Positions 25,613-33,553 of a DNA stretch of 64,000 nucleotides are shown here, in pieces (within the stretch, counting starts at the first letter, position 1; every line of letters begins with the position of its first letter). The notes under the pieces are model-generated. The model worked only from the letters and a program-made list of their open reading frames with translations, made no database searches and was not told the DNA's origin. The position numbers and the translations under genes were made by a program. The stretch is from Actinomycetes bacterium. GTDB lineage: Bacteria; Actinomycetota; Acidimicrobiia; Acidimicrobiales; Microtrichaceae. The DNA is taken from contig JAEWED010000204.1 of the NCBI GenBank assembly GCA_023389745.1, positions 38,191 to 102,190 of the forward strand. Direction: 5' to 3'.

Positions 25613-26197
25613 TCAGGCGGGCAGGGCCACCGAGATCACCGCGTCGGGCGCGACGACGCAGCGTTCACCGGTCGGATCCGACACCACGACCGCCCGTCCG
25701 ACCGCGTCGACCACCCCGATGAGCACGACACCGCCGCTCAGGTGCAGCTCGACGGACCGGTCGTCGTCGACCAGGTCGGCGAGCAGCGACGCGAGGGGCG
25801 GATCCGGGGCCCCGGACGACACGTCGGATGGCACGTCCGATGGCACGTCGACGGCTGCGGCGGGCGGGGCTGCCTCCGAGGGGCCGGCGATCCTGCCCGA
25901 CGCCGGCGCGACCGCGATCACCGCGTCCGCTCGGATCCAGTGCGTCGCCGCGACCGCCTCGAGGTGCACCACCCGGTCGCCGACGAAGCTCAGGGTGCCG
26001 CGCAGCTCGTCGCCGCTGGCGACGGCCAGTTCGACCTGCGCGCCGACGTTCGCGGCGAGCGTCGAGGCCACGTCGACGTCGTCGAGCGCCCGTCGGCGAT
26101 CCCAGCCCCGGGCCCGTCGACGGCGCACGGCGTCGTCCACGATCGCCTCGGCCAGCAGGTCGTCTGCTTTCTCGCCCCCGTGATCGGCGGTGTTCAC
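25613..26197 (-). CDS. Protein with two small Sm-like beta barrels, divergent from phoH
   Basis: 194 residues from GTG 26197 (GTG 26200 also possible; CAGAGT lies 6 nt upstream of 26197). Two stretches share the pattern of a small beta barrel: residues ~50-105 (VGAQVELAVASGDELRG, TLSFVGDRVVHLEAVAATHW, IRADAVIAVAP) and ~143-194 (SVELHLSGGVVLIGVVDAVG, CVVAPDAVISVALP), separated by a Pro/Ser/Asp-rich linker. The alternation of a charged strand, a Gly turn and a final DAVI strand resembles Sm/LSm domains. It shares a promoter region with phoH, an RNA-metabolism gene, so an RNA-related role is a reasonable guess. Family not recognised. Confidence 0.65.
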   Translation of the reverse strand: MNTADHGGEKADDLLAEAIVDDAVRRRRARGWDRRRALDDVDVASTLAANVGAQVELAVASGDELRGTLSFVGDRVVHLEAVAATHWIRADAVIAVAPASGRIAGPSEAAPPAAAVDVPSDVPSDVSSGAPDPPLASLLADLVDDDRSVELHLSGGVVLIGVVDAVGRAVVVSDPTGERCVVAPDAVISVALPA

Positions 26198-26216
26198 CAC
26201 TACACTCTGACGTGCA

Positions 26217-27266
26217 ATGGACAGCTTCGAAACCTCCGGAGGGTCCGGCCGCTCCGACGCCCCGAGCGGTGGCCTCACCACAGACGACGGCACGCTGTCC
26301 CACACGCTGGTGCGGGTGCCCGGCAACCACCTCATGACCGAGCTGCTCGGCACCCACGACGAGCTGCTCGACGTGGTCTCCGACGCGTTCCCGCGCACGG
26401 TCGTGTCGGTGCGCGGCAACGAGATCTCTGTCACTGGGCCCGAGTCGGTCACCGTGGGTCGCCTGTTCACCGAACTGGTGCTGCTCGTCGAGCGGGGCCA
26501 CCGTCTCGACCCCGCCACGCTGCAGCGCACGATCGACATGGTCCGCGCGGACGAGGTGCCGTCCGAGGTGCTGACCGCGGACGTCCTGCGCACCTACCGG
26601 GGCGCACACGTCCGGCCGAAGACCTCGGGCCAGAAGCGCTACGTCGACGCGATCCGCGACCACACCGTGACCTTCGGCATCGGTCCCGCCGGCACCGGCA
26701 AGTCGTGGCTGGCGGTCGCGATGGCGTGCCAGGCGCTGCAGGCCAAGCAGGTCGAACGCATCGTGTTGACCCGACCGGCGGTCGAGGCGGGGGAGCGGCT
26801 CGGCTTCCTGCCGGGCGACCTGATGGCCAAGGTCGACCCGTACCTGCGTCCGCTCTACGACGCGCTGCACGACATGGTCGGCGCCGAGGGCGCCCAGAAG
26901 CTGCTCGAACGCGGCGTGGTCGAGGTCGCGCCGCTGGCCTTCATGCGCGGTCGCACGCTCAACAACTCGTTCATCATCCTCGACGAGGCGCAGAACACGA
27001 CGCCCGAGCAGATGAAGATGTTCCTCACCCGCATCGGCTTCAACTCCAAGGCCGTCGTCACCGGCGACGCCACCCAGGTCGACGTGCCCGGAGGACGCTC
27101 CGGGATCATGAAGCTCGAGAAGATCCTCGGCGGCATCGAGGGCATCTCGTTCGTGAAGCTCTCCGGCGCCGACGTGGTGCGCCACCGCATCGTCCAGCAG
27201 ATCGTCGACGCCTACGAGCGCCACGACATCGCGACCTCACCGCCCGGCGGTGACGACCGACGATGA
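26217..27266 (+). CDS. phoH: PhoH-like ATPase
   Basis: 349 residues. An N-terminal KH-like region (about 30-110) precedes the ATPase domain: Walker A GPAGTGKS at 156-163, Walker B FIILDEAQN at 252-260, and the TGDATQVDVP sensor region. PhoH/YbeZ proteins act with YbeY in RNA metabolism and 16S rRNA maturation. The ybeY gene follows with an ATGA overlap, which is the classical order. TACACT lies 10 nt upstream of the ATG. Confidence 0.95.
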   Translation: MDSFETSGGSGRSDAPSGGLTTDDGTLSHTLVRVPGNHLMTELLGTHDELLDVVSDAFPRTVVSVRGNEISVTGPESVTVGRLFTELVLLVERGHRLDPATLQRTIDMVRADEVPSEVLTADVLRTYRGAHVRPKTSGQKRYVDAIRDHTVTFGIGPAGTGKSWLAVAMACQALQAKQVERIVLTRPAVEAGERLGFLPGDLMAKVDPYLRPLYDALHDMVGAEGAQKLLERGVVEVAPLAFMRGRTLNNSFIILDEAQNTTPEQMKMFLTRIGFNSKAVVTGDATQVDVPGGRSGIMKLEKILGGIEGISFVKLSGADVVRHRIVQQIVDAYERHDIATSPPGGDDRR

Positions 27267-27823
27267 CCCCGATCACCGACGTCGTCCCCTCGGAGCGGGA
27301 CGACGAGCCCCCGTCGCCCGGGCCGCGACGCGACCAGGGTGCCCCTGGCCCCGACGTCGTCGCGGCGGACAACCGAACCGGTGACACGACCCCTGTCGAC
27401 CTCGACGCGCTGTCGGGGCTGTTGTCGCGTGTGCTCGCCGCCGAGGGTGCGCCGTCGGGCGCTCAGGCGTCGCTGACCCTCGTCGATCCCGACGAGATCG
27501 CCGCGCTCAAGGTCGAGCACCTCGAGGGCGACGGCGCACCGACCGACGTGTTGAGCTTCCCGCTCGACGGCACCGAGCCCGACGCCGAACTCGTCGGCGA
27601 CGTCGTGCTCTGCCCGGCCGTCGCGGCGCAGCAGGCGCCCGAGCACGCGGGCACCGTCGAGGACGAGCTCGCCCTGCTGGTCGTGCACGGCGGCCTGCAC
27701 CTGGCGGGCTGGGACCATGCCGAGCCCGACGAACGAGATCGCATGTGGGGCCGAGAGCGAGCACTGCTCACGGCGCTGCACCGTGCCCCGACCCGAGACC
27801 CCTGGAGAGACCTGAGCTCATGA
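27263..27823 (+). CDS. ybeY: Endoribonuclease YbeY
   Basis: 186 residues; ATG 27263 overlaps the phoH stop. The zinc-binding signature HGGLHLAGWDH (H-x3-H-x5-H) is intact near residue 142, and PTDVLSFPLDG is the conserved upstream motif. The N-terminus carries about 40 extra residues rich in Pro/Asp/Arg compared with Escherichia coli YbeY. The enzyme is needed for 16S rRNA 3' processing and ribosome quality control. Translationally coupled to the next gene as well (ATGA). Confidence 0.95.
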   Translation: MTPITDVVPSERDDEPPSPGPRRDQGAPGPDVVAADNRTGDTTPVDLDALSGLLSRVLAAEGAPSGAQASLTLVDPDEIAALKVEHLEGDGAPTDVLSFPLDGTEPDAELVGDVVLCPAVAAQQAPEHAGTVEDELALLVVHGGLHLAGWDHAEPDERDRMWGRERALLTALHRAPTRDPWRDLSS

Positions 27824-29094
27824 GCACCGTCGACATCGTCATGCTGGTGGTGATCGTCATCATGACGTTCACCGCCGGGATCCTGGCGCTCGCCGAGACG
27901 TCGATCACCCGGATGTCACGCTCCCGGGCGATCGCACTGGCCCAGACCGACCCCCGGCGCGGGGCCAGGGTCCTGCGCATCGTCGAGAACCTGGAGCGCG
28001 ACCTCAACTCGATCTACCTGTCGGTCAACATCGTGCAGACCATCCAGTCGGCGCTCGTCGGTGTGCTCGCCGCCAACCTCTTCGGTGCCGCCGGCGTCGC
28101 GATCGGCATCGTGTTGAACGTGCTGGTCCTGTTCGTGATCGCCGAGGCGGCCCCGAAGACCTGGGCGTTGCAGCACACCGAGCGTGCGGCGCTGCTGACC
28201 GCGCCGATCGTCGAGTTCGCGGGTTGGGTGCTGCGTCTGCCGGCCCGTGCCCTGATCGGCGTGGCGAACATCATCCTGCCCGGCAAGGGTCTGAAGAAGG
28301 GTCCGTTCGTCACGGAGGAGGAGATCCTCGCCCTCGCCGAGGAGGCGATGGAGCACTCGGTGATCGAGGAGTCCGAGCGTGACCTGATCGAGTCGATCAT
28401 CGACTTCGGCGACACCGTCACCCGCGAGATCATGGTGCCCCGCACCGACATGGTCTCGCTCGGTTCGGCGTGCACCGTCGGCGAGGTCGTCGACAAGGCG
28501 ATCGCCAAGGGCCTGTCGCGGTTCCCGGTCTTCGGCGAGGACACCGACGACATCGTCGGTGTCGTCTACGTGAAGGACGCCATGCGGGTCGAACGCGAGG
28601 GCCAGGGCGACCGCCCGGTGTCCGAGGTGCTGCGCCCGGCGATGTTCGTGCCCGAGACCAAACGCGTCGCCGAGCTGCTCTCCGAGATGCAGGCCCGTCA
28701 CACCCACATGGCGATCGTGGTCGACGAGTACGGCGGCACCGCTGGCCTGGCCACCCTCGAGGACCTGCTCGAGGAGCTCGTCGGCGAGATCACCGACGAG
28801 TTCGACGACGAGGTCCCCAACGTCGAGGAGCTGTCCAACGGCGACGTCCTGGTGAACGCCTCGCTCAACGTCGGCGACGTGAACGGCGAGCTCGACCTCT
28901 CGCTGCCCGAGGGCGAGTACGACTCGCTGGGCGGGCTCGTGTTCGGCATGCTCGGACGGGTGCCCGCACCGGGCGACTCGGTCGAGACCGACGGCGTCCG
29001 CCTGATCGTCGAGCGGGTCGACGGCCGCCGCGTCGTGCGGCTGCGACTGGTCCGCCTCGAGGAGACCGTGACCGAGCAGGAGCCCTCTGCGTGA
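27820..29094 (+). CDS. CNNM/CorC (HlyC-type) membrane protein with CBS pair
   Basis: 424 residues from ATG 27820, overlapping the ybeY stop. Order: a DUF21/CNNM membrane domain with four hydrophobic helices (about 5-165, with ALAETSITRMSRSRA and NIVQTIQS), a CBS pair (about 205-320: REIMVPRTDMVSL, DIVGVVYVKDAM, IVVDEYGGTAGLATLEDLLE) and the C-terminal CorC_HlyC transporter-associated domain. Related proteins export or regulate Mg2+/Co2+. Occurrence between ybeY and era is conserved in many bacteria. Confidence 0.92.
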   Translation: MSTVDIVMLVVIVIMTFTAGILALAETSITRMSRSRAIALAQTDPRRGARVLRIVENLERDLNSIYLSVNIVQTIQSALVGVLAANLFGAAGVAIGIVLNVLVLFVIAEAAPKTWALQHTERAALLTAPIVEFAGWVLRLPARALIGVANIILPGKGLKKGPFVTEEEILALAEEAMEHSVIEESERDLIESIIDFGDTVTREIMVPRTDMVSLGSACTVGEVVDKAIAKGLSRFPVFGEDTDDIVGVVYVKDAMRVEREGQGDRPVSEVLRPAMFVPETKRVAELLSEMQARHTHMAIVVDEYGGTAGLATLEDLLEELVGEITDEFDDEVPNVEELSNGDVLVNASLNVGDVNGELDLSLPEGEYDSLGGLVFGMLGRVPAPGDSVETDGVRLIVERVDGRRVVRLRLVRLEETVTEQEPSA

Positions 29095-30164
29095 GCGGCG
29101 AGGACACGCCGCAGGACCCTCCGGAGCCGGACGCGGGCGACGAGCCGACACCTGCCGACGCCACAGCACCTGCCAGCGCTGCAGCACCTGCCAGCGCTGC
29201 AGCACCTGCCAGCGCTGCAGCACCTGCCAACGCTGCAGCACCTGCCAACGCTGCAGCACCTGCCAACGATCTGGACGCGATGCTCGCCGCCGCGGGCATC
29301 TCGGACGACCCGGACGTGCCCGAGGGCTTCCGCTCGGGGTTCGTGACCTTCGTGGGCCGCCCGAACGTCGGCAAGTCGACGCTGCTCAACCAGATCCTCG
29401 GTCGCAAGGTCTCGATCGTCTCGGACAAGCCCCAGACGACCCGGCACCAGATCCGTGGTGTGCTCGACCGGGACGACGCGCAGATCGTGTTCGTCGACAC
29501 CCCCGGCATCCACAAGCCCCGCACGCTGATGGGGGAGCGGCTCAACGACACGGCGACCAGCTCCCTCGAGGGCATCGACGTCGCCTGCCTGCTCATCGAG
29601 GCGAACGCGCCCATGGGTCCGGGCGACCGCTACATCGCCGAACGGCTGCCGCCGAACTCGATCGTGGTGGTGAACAAGGTCGACGCCGCGAACGAGGAGC
29701 AGATCTTCGGTCAGCTCACCAAGGCCTCGGCCTTCGAGTTCAGCGAGTACTTCCCGGTGTCGGCCCGCACCGGCAAGGGCGTCGACGCCCTCGTCGAACA
29801 CCTGCTGTCTCGGCTGCCCGAAGGCCCGCGCTGGTACCCGGTCGAGCAGGACGAGCAGATGCCCGAGCCGTTCATGGTGGCCGAGCTGGTCCGTGAACAG
29901 CTGCTCGCGGTGACCCGTGAGGAGCTGCCGCACTCGATCGCGACGCGGGTCGCCGAATGGGACTGGCCACGCATCCGCGTCGAGATCATCGTCGAACGCG
30001 ACTCCCAGAAGGGGATCGTCATCGGCAAGGGCGGCAGCGTGCTCAAGGAGGTGGGCACCCGGGTGCGCAAGCAGCTGCCCCCGGGCGCCTTCATCGAACT
30101 GCACGTGACGGTCGACAAGGACTGGCAGTCCAAGGCCCAATCGCTGGAGCGGCTCGGCTACTGA
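29091..30164 (+). CDS. era: GTPase Era with a repetitive N-terminal extension
   Basis: 357 residues from GTG 29091 (GTGA overlap). The G domain starts at about residue 79: G1 GRPNVGKST, G3 DTPGIHK, G4 NKVD. The C-terminal KH domain has GIVIGKGGSVLKEVGTRVRK. Era binds the 3' end of 16S rRNA and assists 30S assembly. Unusual: the first ~75 residues are a low-complexity Ala/Pro/Ser/Asn tract encoded by six 18-bp tandem repeats; typical Era has almost no extension here. Last gene of the phoH-ybeY-corC-era operon. Confidence 0.95.
   Translation: MSGEDTPQDPPEPDAGDEPTPADATAPASAAAPASAAAPASAAAPANAAAPANAAAPANDLDAMLAAAGISDDPDVPEGFRSGFVTFVGRPNVGKSTLLNQILGRKVSIVSDKPQTTRHQIRGVLDRDDAQIVFVDTPGIHKPRTLMGERLNDTATSSLEGIDVACLLIEANAPMGPGDRYIAERLPPNSIVVVNKVDAANEEQIFGQLTKASAFEFSEYFPVSARTGKGVDALVEHLLSRLPEGPRWYPVEQDEQMPEPFMVAELVREQLLAVTREELPHSIATRVAEWDWPRIRVEIIVERDSQKGIVIGKGGSVLKEVGTRVRKQLPPGAFIELHVTVDKDWQSKAQSLERLGY
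29163..29270 (+). repeat. Six 18-bp tandem repeats in the era N-terminus
   Basis: Unit GCAGCACCTGCCAGCGCT, six copies, each encoding an Ala/Pro hexapeptide. Copies 1-3 carry AGC (Ser) and copies 4-6 carry AAC (Asn) at the same codon, so the array grew in two blocks. Reading frame is preserved by the 18-bp period. Confidence 0.95.
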
Positions 30165-30237
30165 GCGCTCGACGCGGTGGTGTGCCACGCCACCGCGTGC
30201 AGGTGTGACGGGTGCAACGTGGTCGGACCTGGTCGAT

Positions 30238-30268
30238 ATCTCTAGTCTCGTACTATGAGATTAGAGAT
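30238..30268 (+). promoter_or_regulatory. Palindromic operator over the Rrf2 promoter and start codon
   Basis: ATCTCTAGTCTC (30238-30249) and GAGATTAGAGAT (30257-30268) form an inverted repeat, 11 of 12 positions matching, with a 7-nt spacer. It covers the TAGTCT -10 box (30243-30248) and the ATG at 30255, as expected for autoregulation by a dimeric Rrf2 repressor. Confidence 0.75.
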
Positions 30269-30659
30269 CACCCGACGATCCGATCTCGCCGCCCGTGCGC
30301 TGCTGGAGCTCGCGAGGGCCGGTGAGCGAACCCGCTCCACGGAGCTCGCCGACCGGGTCGGCACCACCCCTGGGTTCCTCTCCCAGGCGATGACCCCGCT
30401 GGTGGGTCGCGGTTGGGTCGTGTCGTCGCCCGGCCGCAACGGTGGCTACACCCTGGCAGCGGATCCGGCGACGCTGAGCCTGCTCGAGGTGATCGAGGCG
30501 ATCGAGGGTCCGACCGACCGAGGCCAGTGCGTGCTCGAGGACCGGCCGTGCGGCCGCAGCGCGCAGTGCGCGCTGCACCAGCCGTGGTCCCGGGCACGTG
30601 ACCAGCTCACCGCAGAGCTCTCCCGCTCGACACTCGCGTCGCTCGGGGCGTCGTCGTGA
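30255..30659 (+). CDS. Rrf2-family transcriptional regulator, probably Fe-S sensing
   Basis: 134 residues from ATG 30255, 6 nt after TAGTCT (leaderless). The winged helix is RSTELADRVGTTPGFLSQAM-like with the wing GRNGGYTLA, conserved in Rrf2/IscR/NsrR. Three cysteines in QCVLEDRPCGRSAQCALH (C-x6-C-x5-C) match the Fe-S ligand loop of this family, so it likely senses iron-sulfur status, NO or redox state. It is coupled by a GTGA overlap to a ferredoxin gene, its probable target, and an operator palindrome overlaps its own start. Confidence 0.92.
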   Translation: MRLEITRRSDLAARALLELARAGERTRSTELADRVGTTPGFLSQAMTPLVGRGWVVSSPGRNGGYTLAADPATLSLLEVIEAIEGPTDRGQCVLEDRPCGRSAQCALHQPWSRARDQLTAELSRSTLASLGASS

Positions 30660-30961
30660 GCGGTGCGTCGTCGGCCGGGGCCCTCCAGCGCCGACTGATG
30701 GTGGTCGACGAGCGCCCGACGCCGGGCACCTCGGTGCTGGTCCGGGTGCACCCCGGGTTGTGCGAGGGCTGGGGCAACTGCCACCGGTGGGCCCCCGATC
30801 TCTACACGCTCGACGCCGAGGGGTTGATCGACCTGCACGTCGTCGAGGTGCCGCCCGAGCTCGCCGAGGCAGCGTGGCTCGGCGCTCAGTCCTGCCCGGC
30901 GGGCGTCATCACTGTGCTGAGGACGATCCCTGCCGCCGACGCCGCGGCGTCGTCGACCTGA
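30656..30961 (+). CDS. 3Fe-4S type ferredoxin
   Basis: 101 residues from GTG 30656, overlapping the Rrf2 stop. The cluster motif is CEGWGNCHRWAPDLY with Trp where a fourth Cys would be, plus the distal AQSCPAGVI, giving three Cys ligands as in the 3Fe-4S ferredoxins that feed actinobacterial cytochromes P450. No P450 lies in the window. The N-terminal ~25 residues are an extension relative to typical ferredoxins of 62-70 residues, so a later start is possible (Met15 or Val16). Confidence 0.85.
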   Translation: MSGASSAGALQRRLMVVDERPTPGTSVLVRVHPGLCEGWGNCHRWAPDLYTLDAEGLIDLHVVEVPPELAEAAWLGAQSCPAGVITVLRTIPAADAAASST

Positions 30962-30973
30962 GGTGGGCCGCGG

Positions 30974-30979
30974 TACCGT
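30974..30979 (+). promoter_or_regulatory. -10 box for uppS
   Basis: TACCGT ends 7 nt before GTG 30987; no ribosome site between. Supports 30987 over the in-frame GTG at 30963. Confidence 0.5.
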
Positions 30980-30986
30980 TCCGAAC

Positions 30987-31718
30987 GTGGAACTGACCGA
31001 GCTCGACCGCAGTCGCATCCCCACCCACGTCGCGATCGTCATGGACGGCAACGGCCGGTGGGCACAGCGTCGTGGGCTGCCCCGCACCGACGGCCACGCC
31101 GCGGGCGAAGAGGCCCTGATGGACGCGATCTGGGGTGCGCTCGACGCCGGGATCCGCTGGCTGACCGTCTACGCGTTCTCGACCGAGAACTGGAAGCGTC
31201 CGGTCGACGAGGTGAAGTTCCTCATGAACTTCAACGAGCGGCTGCTGCTGACGCGGCGCGACGAGCTGCACGCAGCCGACATCAAGATGCAGTTCATCGG
31301 CCGACGTGACTGGCGGGTGCCCAAGCGTGTGCTGCGCCACATCGACGACACGCTCGAGCTGACGAAGAAGAACCGCACCATGACGGTGTCGATGGCGTTC
31401 AACTACGGCGGTCGCGCCGAGATCGTCGACGCCGTGAAGGCGATGGTCGCTGCGGGCACGCCGGCGGCGAAGATCGACGAGAAGGCGATCCGACGTCACC
31501 TCTACGACCCGTCCATGCCCGACCCGGAGCTGGTCGTGCGCACCTCTGGCGAGCACCGCCTGTCGAACTTCCTGACGTGGGAGTCGGTCTACTCGGAGCT
31601 CGTGTTCACCGACGTGCTCTGGCCCGACTTCCGTCGCGGCGACCTGTACGCGGCGATCGACGAGTACCAGCGCCGCGACCGACGTTTCGGCGGGCTCAAC
31701 GACACCACGACGAGCTGA
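30987..31718 (+). CDS. uppS: Isoprenyl (undecaprenyl/decaprenyl) diphosphate synthase
   Basis: 243 residues. Motifs VAIVMDGNGRWAQRRG (catalytic Asp and pyrophosphate-binding Arg), FSTENWKRP, MAFNYGGRAEI and RTSGEHRLSNFLTW identify a cis-prenyltransferase. It elongates farnesyl or geranyl diphosphate to the C50/C55 lipid carrier for cell-wall synthesis. The canonical motif V near the end usually reads RTGGExRxSNFL; Ser for Gly at the third position is conservative. recO lies about 1.8 kb away, as in many genomes, but an oxidoreductase gene has come between. Confidence 0.95.
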   Translation: MELTELDRSRIPTHVAIVMDGNGRWAQRRGLPRTDGHAAGEEALMDAIWGALDAGIRWLTVYAFSTENWKRPVDEVKFLMNFNERLLLTRRDELHAADIKMQFIGRRDWRVPKRVLRHIDDTLELTKKNRTMTVSMAFNYGGRAEIVDAVKAMVAAGTPAAKIDEKAIRRHLYDPSMPDPELVVRTSGEHRLSNFLTWESVYSELVFTDVLWPDFRRGDLYAAIDEYQRRDRRFGGLNDTTTS

Positions 31719-31787
31719 GCCCACGGCGGCCGACCGGCCCCTGTCGGGAGTCGGTCGACCGCCGGTGCACCGGGGTGCCGGTGGGTC

Positions 31788-33407
31788 CTACAGCCCGAGG
31801 CTGTGCTGGGCGGCCAGCCAGCCGAAGGTCATCGCCCGGCTGAGCGAGTAGCCGCTGTTGTAGCCGCCGCCGCCGGTCGAGCGAACCGCACTCTCGCCCA
31901 CGGCGTAGAGACCGTCGATGGGCTCGCCGTCGGTGCCGACGACACGGCCGTGGTCGGTGGTGCGCAGCCCACCGCTCGCGATGCCGGTGTTCAACAGGCG
32001 GAGCCGCATGCCGTGGAAGGGGCCCTGCTCGACGGTGCCGATGTTCGGGTGCTCCGCCGAGTTGTCGCCACGGAAGCGGCGCACCGATGCGTTCGACCCG
32101 CGTCCGAAGTCGGGGTCCTCGAGGTCGGCGGCGTGCTCGTTGAACGACGAGGCGGTCGCCTCGAGCGTGGCGCCGTCGATGCCGAGCGCGTCGCCGAGCT
32201 CCTGCAGCGTCGCCGCCGAGGTGACCAGGCCGTCGGGGTACTCGCCGCCGGGAGGGGTGGCCCCCAGCCCGTACTTCTGGTGGTGCTGCTCGTCCCAGAT
32301 CATGAACATGGGGACGTGCGGCCGGTCCTCGGCCCCGCCGGCGAGGGCCGCGGCGACGATCGCCGGGTGGAACGAGTCGTCGCAGAAGCGACGCCCGGAG
32401 CGATCGACGATGAACGTGTGCGGCACGCAGTGCTCGTAGCAGGGGCGGAACCCCGTGTCGCCGTCGAAGGCGGGTTCGGGCAGCAGGTAACCGGGCAGCA
32501 CCGGCGCCGCCCACGCCGGGATCGAGCGCACCTCGGCGCCGACCTGCTCCGCGAAGGCGAAGTGGTCGCCGCGCAGCGTCGGGGGTGCGACGCTGCCGGC
32601 GTCGTCGGGGTCGAGGCCCGTCACGCTGCGCGAGATCACGGGGCTCCAGTCGTGCGAGCCGGTGGCGAGCACGACCGGTCCGTGCAGGGTCTGCTCGCCG
32701 TCGGGGCCGACCACGCGCACGCCGGTGACCCGACCGTCCTCGGCGAGCACCTCGACGACCTCGGTGCGCAGCCGCAGATCGACGCCGAGCCGTCGAGCGG
32801 CGGTGGCGAAGGCCGCGACGATGCCCTGGCCGTAGGTCATCACGTCGGCAGCGCGGCGCTCGGCCAGCGTCGCGGCCATCTCCGCGCGGCGTGACAGTCC
32901 GCCGAGTTCGAAGACCTCGGCGTAGGTCATGCCGACCGGGAAGTGCGGGCCTTCGAGCAGGTCGCCGCGCCAGTCGCCGAGGCGCTCGCCGTCGAACGGC
33001 GCGCCGGTCAGGTAGCGACCCCACGGCCGGGATCCCTCGACGTCGGGGTGGTAGTAGTCCGGGTAGTCCGGGATCACCGTCCACTCGATGACGCCCTGGT
33101 CGTCGAACCACTGCGCCGCCAGGCGGGCGGACTCGACCCATTCACGCGACCGATCGGCTTCGAAGACGCTCGGCTCCTTGGCGGCGAGCTCGGCGATGTA
33201 GCGCAGGGTCTGGTCGACGTCGTCGTCGGAGCCCTCGGACGCCGCCACGTGGTTGGCGCCGACCCACACCTGACCGCCGCTGAAGGCCGCGGCGCCGCCG
33301 AAGCGCTCGCCGCGTTCGAGCAGGGTGACCTGGGCACCGTTCGTCGCGGCGGTGACCGCTGCGGCGAGGCCTCCGAGCCCCGATCCCACGATGATGACGT
33401 TCGACAT
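31788..33407 (-). CDS. FAD-dependent oxidoreductase of the ketosteroid dehydrogenase/fumarate reductase family
   Basis: 539 residues from ATG 33407, with GGGGGA just upstream; a longer frame to 33506 lacks a good start context. N-terminal dinucleotide motif VIIVGSGLGGLAAAV and LLERGERFGGAAAFSGG bind FAD. The C-terminal LLNTGIASGGLRTTDHGRVV, then GLYAVGESA and TGGGGYNSGYSLSRAMTFGW, match the FAD_binding_2 family that includes 3-ketosteroid-delta1-dehydrogenases and related enzymes. A role in steroid or other ring dehydrogenation is possible; the substrate cannot be fixed. Confidence 0.9.
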   Translation of the reverse strand: MSNVIIVGSGLGGLAAAVTAATNGAQVTLLERGERFGGAAAFSGGQVWVGANHVAASEGSDDDVDQTLRYIAELAAKEPSVFEADRSREWVESARLAAQWFDDQGVIEWTVIPDYPDYYHPDVEGSRPWGRYLTGAPFDGERLGDWRGDLLEGPHFPVGMTYAEVFELGGLSRRAEMAATLAERRAADVMTYGQGIVAAFATAARRLGVDLRLRTEVVEVLAEDGRVTGVRVVGPDGEQTLHGPVVLATGSHDWSPVISRSVTGLDPDDAGSVAPPTLRGDHFAFAEQVGAEVRSIPAWAAPVLPGYLLPEPAFDGDTGFRPCYEHCVPHTFIVDRSGRRFCDDSFHPAIVAAALAGGAEDRPHVPMFMIWDEQHHQKYGLGATPPGGEYPDGLVTSAATLQELGDALGIDGATLEATASSFNEHAADLEDPDFGRGSNASVRRFRGDNSAEHPNIGTVEQGPFHGMRLRLLNTGIASGGLRTTDHGRVVGTDGEPIDGLYAVGESAVRSTGGGGYNSGYSLSRAMTFGWLAAQHSLGL

Positions 33408-33443
33408 GATCCCCCTGAAGTCGGTGGTGAGTAGCTGAGGATC

Positions 33444-33449
33444 ATTATA
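33444..33449 (-). promoter_or_regulatory. Consensus -10 box upstream of the FAD oxidoreductase
   Basis: A perfect TATAAT on the minus strand (33449-33444), 37 nt before ATG 33407, inside an AT-rich patch (33436-33460) that contrasts with the surrounding high-GC sequence. No clear -35. Confidence 0.55.
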
Positions 33450-33553
33450 AGGAATTATTCGGCCCTGGACATCCGTCACATCCTGTCCCACTGCGTTCCC
33501 GGTCACGATCGGAGGTCGTCCGGCGCGGCGAGCCGGGATGGGAGACTGTCGGG

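Noticed and set aside
24167..27253. A 1028-codon open frame on the plus strand
   Set aside because: It lies antisense to the cyclase and Sm-like genes and then out of frame across phoH; its translation is rich in Arg, His and Asp, as expected for a shadow frame in GC-rich DNA.
29163..29270. Possible short CRISPR-like repeat array
   Set aside because: The 18-bp units are directly adjacent without spacers and keep the era reading frame, so this is a coding minisatellite.
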